From contig NW_014577220.1 in NCBI RefSeq assembly GCF_000485595.1, positions 154,102-198,910 on the forward strand: 44,809 nucleotides of DNA. Direction: 5' to 3'. The position numbers and the translations under genes were made by a program. This document shows positions 1 through 23,342 of the stretch, piece after piece. This DNA comes from Priapulus caudatus (lineage: Eukaryota > Priapulida > Priapulimorpha > Priapulimorphida > Priapulidae). Under the pieces are notes generated by a model that worked only from the letters and a program-made list of their open reading frames with translations, searched no databases and was not told the DNA's origin. How positions within the stretch are numbered: the stretch's first letter is position 1; every line of letters starts with the position of its first letter.

Positions 1-85
<85 letters not shown>
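1..85. repeat. (TC)n followed by (TA)n microsatellite
   Basis: Bases 1-58 are pure TC dinucleotides and 59-85 pure TA. It is a compound simple repeat cut by the window start. No gene is attached to it. Confidence 0.97.
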
Positions 86-1225
86 CAGGAGTTAATAATG
101 ACAAATTCCTGTTATTCAATCACTCAGTTAAATTTGACTCCTAACTTTTATACACAACTAGCTACATATACACAGAACATTAAATTCAACAACAGTGCAA
201 CACAACTGGGATTTAAGCTGAGTTTATCAACATTTAGTTGTAACGTTGACAAGTTGATCAAGTTTTCAACGTTGTATTTCATTGTTTCTATCAGATGTTT
301 AGCGCATATTATTGACTGTGAGTCGGAAAACGTTTCAACCTTTAAACCGCAGGGTGCGTGGCGTCGATATGGATATGCAGTCTTCCATGTATAACTTGCA
401 TATACTAGACAGAGGGCACTCACGGAGAGTGCATACCTCCGCGAGCATGTAACATGTATGTGCTCGCTGGTGGCGGCTGCTGACTGACTCGCCTGCTGCT
501 GACTCACCGCTCGCTGACTCGACGCGCTATCGATCGCGCCGCCTGCTCGCTGACTCAACACGCTATCGATCGCGCCGCGCAGACTGGACACACACACACA
601 CGAGAGCGATTGCATGACCTCCGTTTGCGCGGAGGTAATAATAGCATAGCATAGCATGTATAATAGCATAAACGCGCATGCAAATAATCTCCCCCTGGGT
701 GGAAGGACACGTACATCCCCTCATTGCTATTCTCTGAGTGGCTGCATGCAAGTTAATCAATTTGTAGACCAAAAGTTGAGAAATAATAACATGTTCTAAT
801 CTTTCAACTAGACTAGTTGACATCAATCAGTTGACCACTCAATTTTTTACAAAATTGATATCTTTGGTATTGAACAACTACATAAAGCAACGAAGAGTGT
901 TGAGGAATGCAACTGCTCTCAATAAGCATAATGTATTACTTTCTGCTACTATATAGTTTTTAACATGAGTACAAAAAATAGCAAAACCTATTCTATTATA
1001 CTAAAAAGAAGACAAATTAATTTAAAATCGCCATTTAAGCTCATCAATCGCCACGAATCAAGTGACTAGCCACACATTAGCATAGAGAGATAAAAGCCAA
1101 TGGCTACATAGCATTGATAAAAGATATGGAGTCAGTGAACCAACGATGGTACTGCTCAGACATTGGATTCAGGAGAGATAGATCTGCTTGCCATACAAAG
1201 GGACAGGATGAAATGCATCCACTGG
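86..1225. other. Intergenic stretch, no gene recognised; GC-rich patch with a 36-bp tandem duplication
   Basis: Downstream (3') flank of the minus-strand ankyrin gene. Roughly 420-640 is clearly more GC-rich than its surroundings. Within it a 36-bp unit starting GCTCGCTGACTC and containing CTATCGATCGCGCCGC occurs twice in tandem (509-544 and 545-580) with a few differences. A short CA run follows near 588-602. The open frames here (up to 173 codons) show no family features and no convincing splice-bounded exons, so I do not call a gene. Confidence 0.6.
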
Positions 1226-4200
1226 TCATACCATAGCACCAGACGAGATGCTGTGAAGTTCGGCAATAGCTGCATTGCATGCATCTAATCTCGCCTTGTA
1301 GGTTGCATGTAGTTCAACCATTTCTTCCATCTGCCCACCAATCTTCTTCTTCTGTTCCTCCAAGTGCTTGCACTCCTCCTGTAGGGGTCTCAGCTCTCGT
1401 AACAGCTCCTCAATGCGCTCCTTCTTCTTTTTCAGGGCTAGTTCCATCTCGTTCTTATTACGCTGCACAACTGTAACAGTAAACAAGAGTGTGGTGATCC
1501 ATTTTAAGGTGCTTATAAAGAAAGTAGATTGAAAGGGTTATAGGGCCATTTCGCAACAATACGTGACGTGGTAACAGGGTAATACAATGGAAACTTGTTA
1601 CTATACACAACAAGATAACAGGGTAGCATAAACCTATGTGTATTCAGTATAGGTAGTACAAAGGTTCATGACGGTAGTATTGCAAAACAAGTACCAAGTA
1701 ATAATGCATAATAGTGTTACTAGGCCTAGGTCACATGCAACAGGACATCTGTTCTCTAAGCATTGTACTATTGTCTATAGAAATATACCTTTAAACTTCT
1801 CATTATTGTCAGCCAATCCTGCCAGGTAAGCCTTGCGATCTTCATCCAGTAATACAGAAAAGCTATGATTTTTCAGTTTAATGTAAGCGGTCAGGGCTGA
1901 GGCTGTTCCTAAGGCTGCAAGTCAACAGAAGCAATATTAAAAAGCTACCCAAACAAAGCAATCCATATTATTAGCTCATTTCTATATTCAGTTTGTAAAC
2001 TGTAGTGGTAACGCATATGTTTATTAATTTACATAAATCAAAGAAGTAATAAATTCGCAGGAAGAAGTAAATTCGCAGAACACGAAATGTGTTTTGCATA
2101 ATATTATATTACCATATAGCTTCACGATTAATAGTTTCATACCACAGAGGTTTTTGTCATCCAGCAAACCCAGTGTATTCAATATTAATTATGTCTTGAC
2201 ATACAGGAATAGTAATAATATAGTCTTACATGCTTTTGATGCAATATCATCATCATCGCCACTATCATTGTCAAGATCACCATTGTCGTCCTGGTCCCTA
2301 AAAACAACATAAGGGATGGAATGATGAAATTGGTACACAAACACTAAACCATAAAAACACATTTAATGCCATTTGTGACCCGCTCCAGCATAATACGAAC
2401 TAAGTCGCAAGTCATTGTTTTGAGTAATGAGCACGCACACATGTCAATGCTGAAAATGGCCTACCTGGACAAAAATGAAATTTTTACACCAAAAATAAGT
2501 TCCTAAGTGTATATTTAATCCGGATATATAGGTTCAGATATCTCTAGATTATTATGGTCATTTTTAATTAAAAAAAAAAAAAAAATTTTTGACGGGCCTT
2601 TGACCGCTCATCTCCGACTGGGCCCCTTACCCGGAACGCTTTAACTCAAAAGCTGCATATTCCGGAATCAGTCGGTTTCCGATCTTCAAATTGCTGTAGA
2701 TTGGTTAATTCTTTAGATATAGCCAAATACTATATATCATTTTAAAGATAATTAAATGATCTATTCAGATATGCACATAACTCAATTTATAGAATTTCCT
2801 ACTTAATCCTGGTTTTGCTGGAGCGGGTCACATTTTAGTTCTACAAATTCTTAAATGCTCACATTGTGACACCATCTTCTTCCTCTTCATCACATTCCCT
2901 ATCATTGCAAAGCTTCATTTCTTCCCCAGTAGATGTCACTGATGGCCCCTCACCAGAAACTTTTCGAAATGCAGAGCCGAACTGCTTTTTAGCAGTTTGT
3001 TGCCGCTTTGTTGAAGAAACCTCTTGGACAGGTTCACGGCATAAAAGTGTTTGACGTCCTAGCCTTGGTTCTGATTTCTCTTTAGCTGGCACAATAACTG
3101 AAAGGGGAGTTTTCGCAGTGGCATCATCATGTGTCGAGTCGACCTGTTCTGCTGTAGATGAAGATGCTTCTGTCTTGTGGGTACGCACACACGTTACGAC
3201 TGGGGTTAGCCGTGACATAGCTTGTGAATGTGGATCAGTCTCATCGAGGGTTGGCGTGGGTGTGCTGTAAAAACAACAACGATTTAATTAATAGTGTGAG
3301 GGTTATTACTTTCTCATCTCATGAGTGAGAAATTAAGCCAGTTCTTTATTACTTTCCAGAAGAGAAACCCACCTGCTTGCCTCTATGGTAGCTTGGCTAC
3401 CTTTCTTTGCACCACGTATGCCTGCCATGGATCTATAGTCAGGTGTACCTGTGCTCTTACGAGATTTTTTGTGAGGTGGCTCCCTGTAACCAATAACCAG
3501 ATTCTTAGAGTGAGATAGTGACACCGATCACAAATTACTTTAAAAGAATCCACACACGCTAAACAAGTAATCTTTTCCAGCAATACGTGTATTATGTTAG
3601 TAAGTTCAGTTAAAGCCGCACTATGTGCATCTACACGCTAATTTCTCCAGTACTAGACTAGCAAATACTTCGTGTCATGCAGAATCATACTACCTTATGA
3701 CAAAATAAACTCTAGTTCCTCCCATTTCACTGCGCGTTGTATTATAAAAGGCATTTGAAAATACCTCCAATGTTGTTCAAATTCTCCAATGTTGTTGACA
3801 GTTTCGCGTTGCTCTCCCAAGCAACCATGCAGCGGTGCTGCGGTACGAGTGTAGCAAAGATAAAAACATGTGACGTCACCTAACCGCTTCGAGGCTAAAT
3901 TGTTTGGCAAACAAGTCGGCGTTGACGCCAGATTACCAGATTTCGCACCTCTTTCTTGTGGGTTTTAAGCAAACGCGCAGTGAAATGGGAGGAACTAGTT
4001 TATTTTGCCATTTAAGGTAGTGTGATTATGCATGACACGAAGTATTTGCTAGTCTAGTACTGGAGAAATTAGCGTTTGGATGCGCATAGTGCGGCTTTAA
4101 CTATGATAAAATATGTGAATTTCAGCAATTTTTATTAGAAGTACATCTCGTTAAATTACATCTGTCTTAAACGTACTCACCTAGATAAAGTACTTCCTCT

Positions 4201-7200
4201 GCCAGCAAGATATAAACAGAATGAGTATGATAGCCACTTACTAAAACACGACACACAATCGACATAATTTATATAAATATTCATGTCAGGAATACCGTTT
4301 TCAACTAAAATCAATTTTATGCTTCAGCTGTTGAAAAAACTTACACAATAGATGACATGCTTTCTTCTGACATAGGTTGTCTGCGACCCACCTTCTCTTG
4401 GATAGGAAGCTACAATCATAAGAGGTTGCATACTTATAAGGCCATGCAGTGATCAAAGCCAGCTACCGACCTCACATACGCACAACATCTACTAATACTA
4501 CAAGCCCAAGTGGAAACCCACCAGACGTTCTGTAGAAATCATGAAGACGGTCACCATTACTGGGTAATCATACGTATACGACGTTATTATGCATGCAGCC
4601 AATTGAGAAAACACATTTCTGTGTACATTGTCATATTTTAAATGAAAAATAATTCATGGGATGTTCTGGGTCAATAATCTACATACATAGAGATTTGTAA
4701 AAATAAATAAATCTGATGAGGATAACTGGATATTTTCAATAACAGAGTAGATATTATCCCTAACCAACCTGCAGCTAACCAGCATTTTCTGAGTTGGCTG
4801 AATCTTTTCAGAGTCAAAAATGTATGGCTCTTACCATGTGTTTTTAACTTACATTGTGATATTTAGTGCAGTAGCATCTCCAAACATACATACCAACTCC
4901 CTTGCTAATTGTTGGAGAAGGCTGCAGACTTTCATGGCACCCTTGTCAATAGCAACATCGAGCAGCACCTGCCCCTGAAATACAAACACACCCCGAAATA
5001 ATTATGGCAGTCCTGTCACCTATGTTCCTCCGACTAGCAATGTACCTACAGCAATATGAACAAATCTTTGGATTAGGAAGAGCAGTTGTCACATGTGAAG
5101 TTATAAACGCTTCAGCTTGATTTCATGCATATAAAATGAGAACGCGGTGAAAAATGTTAAATCTGTGCTGCCATCCATTCCAGGAAGAACGTAGAACAGT
5201 ACTGGCATTGTTCATCTAAGAATTAATGGAGGACTTCCTAAGTTCATGCTCACTCGTTCATTTTCAAGGTCAAGGTTTGGCGTGCCATAGTCCAGCAGTA
5301 GTTTAACGATGGTGTAGTTCTCATCATTACGACAGAGGATATGCAGTGCTGTCTCTCCCTTAATGTTCTGCGTGTTCAGCATCCTAGTGATGGCCGCTGC
5401 AATGTAAAGTATACTATATGCTAGTTCATCCGTATCGTCACCTACCTATTACTTTAACTAACTACTTGTCAGTTAAGCCAAATCGTCATTCTTCTAGCTC
5501 ATCACCCCGTTTAATTAAGACTTATCTAGAAAAAAAATTAAAAATTAATCAATCCCATTGACATATTATCATTTCACCTACCTGATAATCTTCACAGAAA
5601 TGACATAATAAAACGGTAATAAATGGTATAATGACATCCATTAAGGGAGTGATGCAAACCCAATCATTAATAAAATTTAAATAAAAGACCGAGTAACTCT
5701 CGGTCCAATAATTAATATGCATGCTATGACCATAATCGTGTGTATTATGTTATTACACATACAGTTTAAGTTTTAAAATAGTCCAACACCAATGCAAATT
5801 CAAACACAATGTACACATATATTACCTGGTCCCAACTTGCTAGCTTCATCCATCATCTTTTGCATAATGGCTTTCATTATAGGCCCCTTCTGATTGTTTT
5901 CCTCAATGATAACAGCTGTATCATGTATTGGAAGATTTCCTTCCGCATTCTTCACTATCAGACAATCCGGTAACAGCTCTAAAAGATAACATGAGTTGAT
6001 TTGCCTCCATGAAAACATCTATATATGGTATATGCTAGTGCAACCCATTGTGACAATGAAGTTAAGATGCCACAACCTTGCAAGGAAATGTTTAGATATA
6101 TTTACTGTGAGCTAGGCCATGTGCAAGTGGCAGACAATGTAAATGATTATCACATAAATACTTTTCCCTAAATAAGTCTGCATATGGCACAATCGATACA
6201 AGCCATTGGAATTTGGCATCCTTCCTGCTAATATTTCTTAGTATATATATAACTTCCTAGGCAAAGGCGTGAACAACCTACAGATCCCACATGCTATTTT
6301 ATTGCACATTTTTTGCCTAATTGTACTTTATTACCAATAAGATGCAGAATGTTCTCTTTGTTTATCTTGCTGCGGAAGCTGGGAATGCCCTGACCGAGCA
6401 TCTGTATGCTCCGGTGCAATGCCGTGTGTCTGGTGACGCGGGTCTGTGAACATGGCCGACATCCGTGCTTCAGAAGCCATTCCACTACAATCAGCTTTCC
6501 TGCAGTCACAGAAACACAAGTATCTTTATCACTGCTAGTGAAGGTGTGCCACCCTTTAATGATTTCTAGTTTTCAGTTAACTAAATAAACGATGGCATTG
6601 CAGTAGTCAACATGAGAAATTCTCAACTTGCTATTTGATTTGCTGTACATAATATATAGTAACAGACACAAGCACTCACGCATGCACACACACATGCACA
6701 CACACACACACACACTGCACACATTTTTGTTGAACAAGAACGTTATGACTGGAAACATTAAAAAATTGATGCTATTTCTGGGTTGTTTATTAGATTTCAG
6801 AAATCGTCCTGCACAAATATTCATGTATTAGCTTATGCCAGTGATCGAACTATCTACATATTTTCCATGTTAAATTAGATAAAAATAATAACATATATGA
6901 GTAAATACCGAGATGCAAGTAAATTTGATAAAAGAGCTGTCGCCATTGCTATTGCAGTATTACCTAAAACAGCTGCCCAGTGCAACAGGGGAAACCTGTA
7001 AGATTGCTGCATATCTTGTATGTCATTATTTCGCTCCCAGCCACTGGCCGACTATAAAAAATGTAAAGATATTTAATAATGATCTATGAGATATTTGATA
7101 ACAATCATGAAAGCCCTGAAAATATTTAATGTTGCCATGGTAATAATACATGGATTTTACTAAATATTAATTTTTATAGTAGCAGGCCCTTCACTAAAGA

Positions 7201-7798
7201 TTCAGGAGAGGCTATATAGTGTACAGACCAAAGTATGCAGCTTAATTTGCCATGTGCCAGCTTCTAAAGATACCCCTGCTAGTAGCTCTAGTTCTAGACA
7301 TGCTGCCTATAGTGCATTACTATAAACATATTACTCTGTAATCTAGCGCAACTGTATTAATCATAGTGCTGACTGTGGGCTAACACAACATATCTCAAAC
7401 TTGGGGCCATTACACCCCATAGGATTGTGAGAAGGTTTCCTTGGGGTTCACGAATCACGACATATATGTTCCCCAAAGTCCATATTTTTTCAGTTTCTGA
7501 GTGCAGTCAGGACTGCCACAAACTTTGCTAGCTATGCAGCATATATATATATGTCAAATGAAGGACATTCCAATATGGAATGTCAGAAAAAAAAAAACTG
7601 AACTTCTTTCTTTGAAGATGACACATGGCAACAGCAGTTACTATCATGCACTCATTTGATCGAGAACAACTAACTAATCGGTTTTACAAAAAAACAAGAG
7701 GGAATCTAAATGTTTACATGCAAGTTTTGCATGCAGAATGCAGATACAATGATGGGCCCAATTAATTTGTTAATTTGGTTAGTTCAATCATGCGTATA

Positions 7799-7833
<35 letters not shown>

Positions 7834-7997
7834 TCAGATATTGATAATAGATATGATATCAGAATTTATTAATTTGCAACTAGATTATAGAATTCAGGAA
7901 ATTACGTCGTTATTGTACATTTCTCTCAAAAGTTTCTTTCCGGAAGGAAGGTAGGGAGCATACTGCACATCTGCTAGGACTCGCACACACAGCGGCG
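1226..7997 (-). CDS. Ankyrin-repeat protein with acidic linker and C-terminal coiled coil (5' end not found)
   Basis: Twelve exons, reading downwards: 7997-7906, 7051-6964, 6499-6335, 5978-5826, 5396-5254, 4974-4894, 4409-4345, 3483-3373, 3264-2863, 2297-2230, 1914-1789, 1470-1226 (stop TGA at 1228-1226). Every border is AG/GT and all phases join into one frame of about 579 residues. The N-terminal part contains ..LADVQYAPYLPSGKKLLREM.., unrecognised. Ankyrin repeats follow, e.g. FPLLHWAAVLGKLIVVEWLL, HTALHRSI, GNLPIHDTA and GETALHILCRNDENYTIVKL, then a degenerate GQVLLDVAIDKGAM repeat. A basic stretch (PPHKKSRK) could be a nuclear signal. The large exon 3264-2863 is low complexity and ends acidic (ECDEEEEDG), as does the next exon. 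The last exon is a strong charged coiled coil (KKKKERIEELLREL..). The order ankyrin, disordered, coiled coil recalls transcription or scaffold proteins, but I cannot name a family. The first listed exon starts mid-codon, so at least one upstream exon is missing. Confidence 0.8.
1915..2229. other. Intron of the ankyrin gene, nothing recognised
   Basis: AT-rich intron between exons 1914-1789 and 2297-2230. I see no element or RNA in it. Confidence 0.6.
2375..2831. mobile_element. MITE with GTGACCCGCTCCAGCA terminal inverted repeats
   Basis: The left end reads GTGACCCGCTCCAGCA and the right end is its reverse complement, TGCTGGAGCGGGTCAC. Both ends are flanked by ATTT (2371-2374 and 2832-2835), a possible 4-bp target duplication. 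It has no coding capacity, and an A-run sits near 2570-2585. It lies in an ankyrin-gene intron, and its right end is only about 31 bp from the donor of exon 3264-2863. Superfamily not assigned. Confidence 0.8.
3608..4103. mobile_element. Foldback element with ~125-bp inverted arms
   Basis: The left arm 3608-3737 (starting AGTTAAAGCCGCACTATG) is repeated inverted at 3979-4103 with roughly 10% differences, around a ~240-bp non-coding spacer. The shared block includes TTTCTCCAGTACTAGACTAG and TCCTCCCATTTCACTGCGCG. It sits in the intron between exons 4409-4345 and 3483-3373 of the ankyrin gene. Target duplication not clear. Confidence 0.8.
6684..6714. repeat. (CA)n microsatellite
   Basis: CA-rich simple repeat with a few interruptions, in an intron of the ankyrin gene. 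It generates spurious open frames on both strands. Confidence 0.9.
7052..7905. other. Intron of the ankyrin gene, no gene; (TA)n near 7800-7830
   Basis: AT-rich intron between exons 7997-7906 and 7051-6964. It contains a TA microsatellite and no recognisable element. The donor and acceptor agree in phase (0/0). Confidence 0.6.
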
Positions 7998-8213
7998 CTG
8001 CATCAAACACCACCAAGAAACAGTCAAGTTTACAATTGGTGCAATTGAATAGTTGGTCACAGTGCCAAAACCAAGTCTAAGGCAACCAATGTGGGTCGAG
8101 ATTGTTAGTTTGTATAATTCTGGCAAGAAACACTCCACTACTGGGCGCTAGGATATTTTATTATTATAAGACGTCGAGCTGTCCGTCCCCAAATCATTTT
8201 CGCAAATGTAGGG

Positions 8214-8412
8214 GTAGGCCCTTTAAAATCGACAGGGTGTTGTTGAGGGTGTTGTATATGTATACAGGGCCCTCGCTACCCACTTGCCAATTCGCCAATG
8301 GCGAACAAATTAGTAATCTGGCGATTGAAAGTCTTATTTGGCGAAAAAAGTGACGAACGGCTAGGGCCTTTAAAATCGACAGGGTGTTGTTGAGGGTGTT
8401 GTATATGTATAT
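8214..8412. repeat. Pair of ~51-bp direct repeats flanking a ~97-bp insert
   Basis: A block containing TTTAAAATCGACAGGGTGTT and GTTGAGGGTGTTGTATATG occurs at 8214-8264 and again at 8362-8412, almost identical. The bases between start CAGGGCCCTCGC and end near CGGCTAGGGC. This could be a segmental duplication around an insertion. An AT-rich palindromic tract follows at 8411-8480. Confidence 0.75.
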
Positions 8413-8965
8413 ATAGTATATATATATTAATAAATATATATATATTATATATATATACTATATATATAATATAACTATATATTATTAGCCCAAACTAAAG
8501 GCCAAGACACACTGCAGCGACAGTTGACGACCGTAACGACAAACAACTTTTCAGAAAAATTAGAAACTATTGTTTCCTATAAGCCAATGCACACACACGC
8601 GACAACGACCGGGCGACAACCCGACGACAAAAAATATTTATGAACGTTTCTATTCTCCAGCGACAGTCGCCAGCGACACTTTACAAATAGCCAATCGGCA
8701 GCCGTTTCCATCGGCACGTGACATTACGATTACGGCGTAAGTAACCATAATGCTAGCCAAGACGTAGACTGGTCTCCGGCGCTAAACTCGCGACACATGT
8801 CACAAACAATGGCGGCGCGAACGATGTCTAACCAAATCATGGCAAGCTGGCAAAGCCTGTGGCAAGCTAGACACAGTACGTACAGTACATGATAATTTGC
8901 TGCGTATATTTTACTTTATTATCTTATCCTTATGCCTAGAGAGTTTTTGCAGCCTGTTATTTAAA

Positions 8966-9832
8966 CGCAGTGGCTGGAGGTACGGCAGCCGTCGTTCGTT
9001 GAAGCCCCTTTTTGGCGTTATGGTTTTTACCGGTTAGGGTTAGGGTTCTAGCTCATCTAAACTCTCAAATCGTGAATTTATTTCCCGATGCGTTATTTCG
9101 AACGACGTGGATATTTGTCCGAGCATCGGACACCTGTTCGTATGCGCTATACGTCCAAGCAGTTGTTGCGCATGCGCTGTTCATGTTGCATGCCGCAGGT
9201 GCACGGCACGAGTGACGTAGGTAGGAAGTGTGAAGGGGTGGTTTGGGGGGTCTCCCCCCAGACAATTTTTAAATCTAGACGCTCTAAAATGCTATTTACC
9301 CTTTAGATTTTTGATTATTTTATGCCCTTTAGGCTGGGGGCCCGTAGCGTTTTGCTACGGCAGCCCTACGGCTGTGACGCCCCTGCATACATGTGTTGCG
9401 TATGTGGTTATACACTATAGATAGTGTTTGGTACTATCACTCGCGTATATATACGAAACCGAGCGTATCAAAATAGAACCGAGTCAGTTTATAGTTAGTG
9501 TTAGGGCTGGGGTTAGGGTTAGGGAGTAGGTGCCTCCCTAGACTAGCATTATATTACATTTATGTAATACAACATGAACAGCGCATGCGCAACAACTGCT
9601 CGGACGAATAGCGCATACGAACAGGTGTCCGATGCTCGGACGAATACCACGTCTTATTTCGAAATCTGGCGCCACCGCCGCCATCTTTGTCTCTTTAAGT
9701 ATGAAACCGAATGGACTGCCGTACCCGTAGCCTCGAGACATTAAGATACGGCTGCAGCGCATGCGTGGTGTGACTGCCGTACCCGTAGCCTCGAGACATT
9801 AAGATACGGCTGCCGCACCCGTAGCCACTGCC
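8966..9832 (-). mobile_element. Second-level transposon copy A with 9-bp target duplication
   Basis: It is flanked by TTATTTAAA (8957-8965 and 9833-9841), a 9-bp direct repeat. The ends are inverted: GCAGTGGCTGGAGGTACGGC on the left and, on the right, the complement of GGCAGTGGCTACGGGTGCGG. A second copy of the family is at 38154-39128 in the opposite orientation. They share the terminal CTGGAGGTACGGCAGC words, ACAAAGATGGCG, and a TTCACG..TTTGAGAGTTT block. A direct duplication near the right end repeats the GTACCCGTAGCCTCGAGACA word at about 9720-9805. Confidence 0.85.
9103..9653. mobile_element. Third-level transposon nested inside copy A
   Basis: It is flanked by TTATTTCGAA (9093-9102 and 9654-9663), a 9-10 bp target duplication. 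Its arms of about 90 bp are inverted: GACGTGGATATTTGTCCGAG on the left against the complement of CTCGGACGAATACCACGTC on the right, with further matches through GGACACCTGTTCGTATGCGC. The centre holds a short TTAGGG-type run followed by GGGAGTAGG (about 9497-9537), also found in the MITEs at 10038 and 24462. No transposase frame is visible. The 9-10 bp duplication would suit Mutator-like elements. Confidence 0.85.
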
Positions 9833-10037
9833 TTATTTAAAAGCAGCAGGATGAGTTTTTGCCGTTTGTTCATGTGATGATGTGTACCACTGTGGCGAGT
9901 GCTTAGTGCTGGGTGAACTTTGACCTAACGTCGGTCGCTGTCGCTGCAGTGTTTGCGCCAGTCGCCGCGACTTTTGTCGTTTGTCGTTACGGTCGGTCGC
10001 TGTCGCTGCAGTGTGTCTTGGCCTTAAATATAGCTCA

Positions 10038-10310
10038 TAGGGTCTATGTCCCCCAGGGTACTGCCGGTACGTACCCTGGGTACGGTCCGGTATACCGGAA
10101 CGTACCCTGGTCACTATTTGATATGGTTAGGGTTAGGGTTAGGGTTAGGATTAGGGTTCGGGTTCGGGTTAGGGAGTAGGCGACTCCCAAGACTCGTTAG
10201 TGGAGTAGGCGAGGTACGGTTTGGCATATTAGATAGTACCAGGGTACGTTCCGGTATAACGTACCGTACCCAGGGTACGTTCCGGCAGTACCCAGGGGGA
10301 CATAGACCCT
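10038..10310. mobile_element. MITE with internal telomere-like TTAGGG repeats, copy 1
   Basis: The inverted ends start TAGGGTCTATGTCCCCC and end GGGGGACATAGACCCT. CTCA stands directly outside each end (10034-10037 and 10311-10314), as it does in copy 2, so it is either a 4-bp target duplication or part of the element. The inside is dense in GGTACC/CCGG palindromic words and carries a run of TTAGGG and variants (about 10124-10172), then GGAGTAGGCGACTCCC. It lies about 500 bp upstream of the DNAJC25 start. Confidence 0.9.
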
Positions 10311-10807
10311 CTCAGCTTAAATATACCTACCTTTTCATGAATATTAATGTGTTTTTCGAGTTCCAAAATATCGCTAGGATTATCATTCTGGCAATTCACT
10401 AATGAAATTAACATTTGGTTGTGTTTTTGCGTACAATCATTTTCGCAGAACGGTGGACATAAAACCTTCCAAGTTGAACCCATCACTCCTGACAGAATCA
10501 AATCTCCTCGTAATGTTTACAAAGAGTTTCCATTCAGAACACAATAATATGGGTATACCAATAATATGTTCCGCACAGAAACAAACGCTAAAATGCCGGA
10601 AACGAATACGGATATTACTGCTGCTCTGCCGATCCGAATGTTCCGATCTGATCCGAATTTTAATAAATACTGATTATAAATAAGTAAAAGCAAATATAAT
10701 AAAAAGGGAATTTTTTTGGAATTATTTACTATTTTCAGTAAAAATATTATAAAGTTAATAGTGCTAGCAATTTCAAACGACAATAAATTATCCCAGTTTT
10801 ATTCGAA
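10311..10807. promoter_or_regulatory. 5' flank of the DNAJC25-like gene
   Basis: About 500 bp between the telomere-motif MITE and the DNAJC25 start codon. It must hold the core promoter or the 5' UTR, or both. I see no clear TATA box or Inr that I would stake a position on. Open frames here have no recognisable content. Confidence 0.4.
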
Positions 10808-23144
<12,337 letters not shown>

Positions 23145-23157
23145 TGTTCGGGCCTCT

Positions 23158-23210
23158 GTTCACACACACACGACACACGCACGCACGCACGCACACACAA
23201 ACAAACACGA
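23158..23210. repeat. (CA)/(CACG) microsatellite in the DNAJC25 3' UTR
   Basis: CACACA, GCACGCACGCAC and related runs begin about 14 bp after the DNAJC25 stop. They explain the overlapping open frames on both strands. Confidence 0.9.
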
Positions 23211-23336
23211 GCACAAACATGATCAGACATGCACAGATTACGTGTATGAGTGTCTGTGAGTGTGTGCGTGCGTACATGAGCAAACATGCAAGCTTGAGCA
23301 AGAATTCTGGTCTCTTCATATATAATATATATATAT

Positions 23337-23342
23337 AATAAA
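23337..23342 (+). terminator. Candidate polyadenylation signal AATAAA of DNAJC25
   Basis: AATAAA about 190 bp after the stop codon, in a TA-rich tract. The base composition makes chance occurrence quite possible. Confidence 0.45.

Larger units (their letters stand above)
8498..10025. mobile_element. Outer DNA transposon with AAGGCCAAGACACACTGCAG inverted ends (host of nested insertions)
   Basis: The left end AAGGCCAAGACACACTGCAG is matched by the inverted right end CTGCAGTGTGTCTTGGCCTT. The inner terminal sequence is built of GCGACA/GACGAC-type words on both sides (8510-8680 and 9918-10010). It lies between two divergent genes. Removing the nested element 8966-9832 leaves about 650 bp, MITE-like. 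A short plus-strand frame starting MAARTMSNQIMASW near 8811 may be a remnant but is too short to assign. Target duplication uncertain. Confidence 0.8.

Noticed and set aside
148-826. 173- and 87-codon minus-strand frames as genes
   Set aside because: They have Ser/Ala-rich low-complexity content from the GC-rich tandem duplication and no homology I can recognise.
1570-1585. Resemblance to a homing-endonuclease site (TAACAGGGTAAT)
   Set aside because: Only part of the known site matches and no endonuclease gene is present; chance similarity.
7990-8078. Upstream extension of the first listed ankyrin-gene exon (Cys-rich frame ..HCDQLFNCTNCKLDCF..)
   Set aside because: The frame is open, but a better acceptor (TTTGATGCAG after a T-rich tract) lies at 7998; the Cys-rich part is probably intron.
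9030-10172. True telomere or chromosome end
   Set aside because: The TTAGGG runs are short, impure, and lie inside elements with inverted ends, with genes on both sides.
9913-10402. Gly-Leu and Arg-Val repeat frames (also at 24431-24738)
   Set aside because: They are translations of TTAGGG-type repeats and MITE ends.
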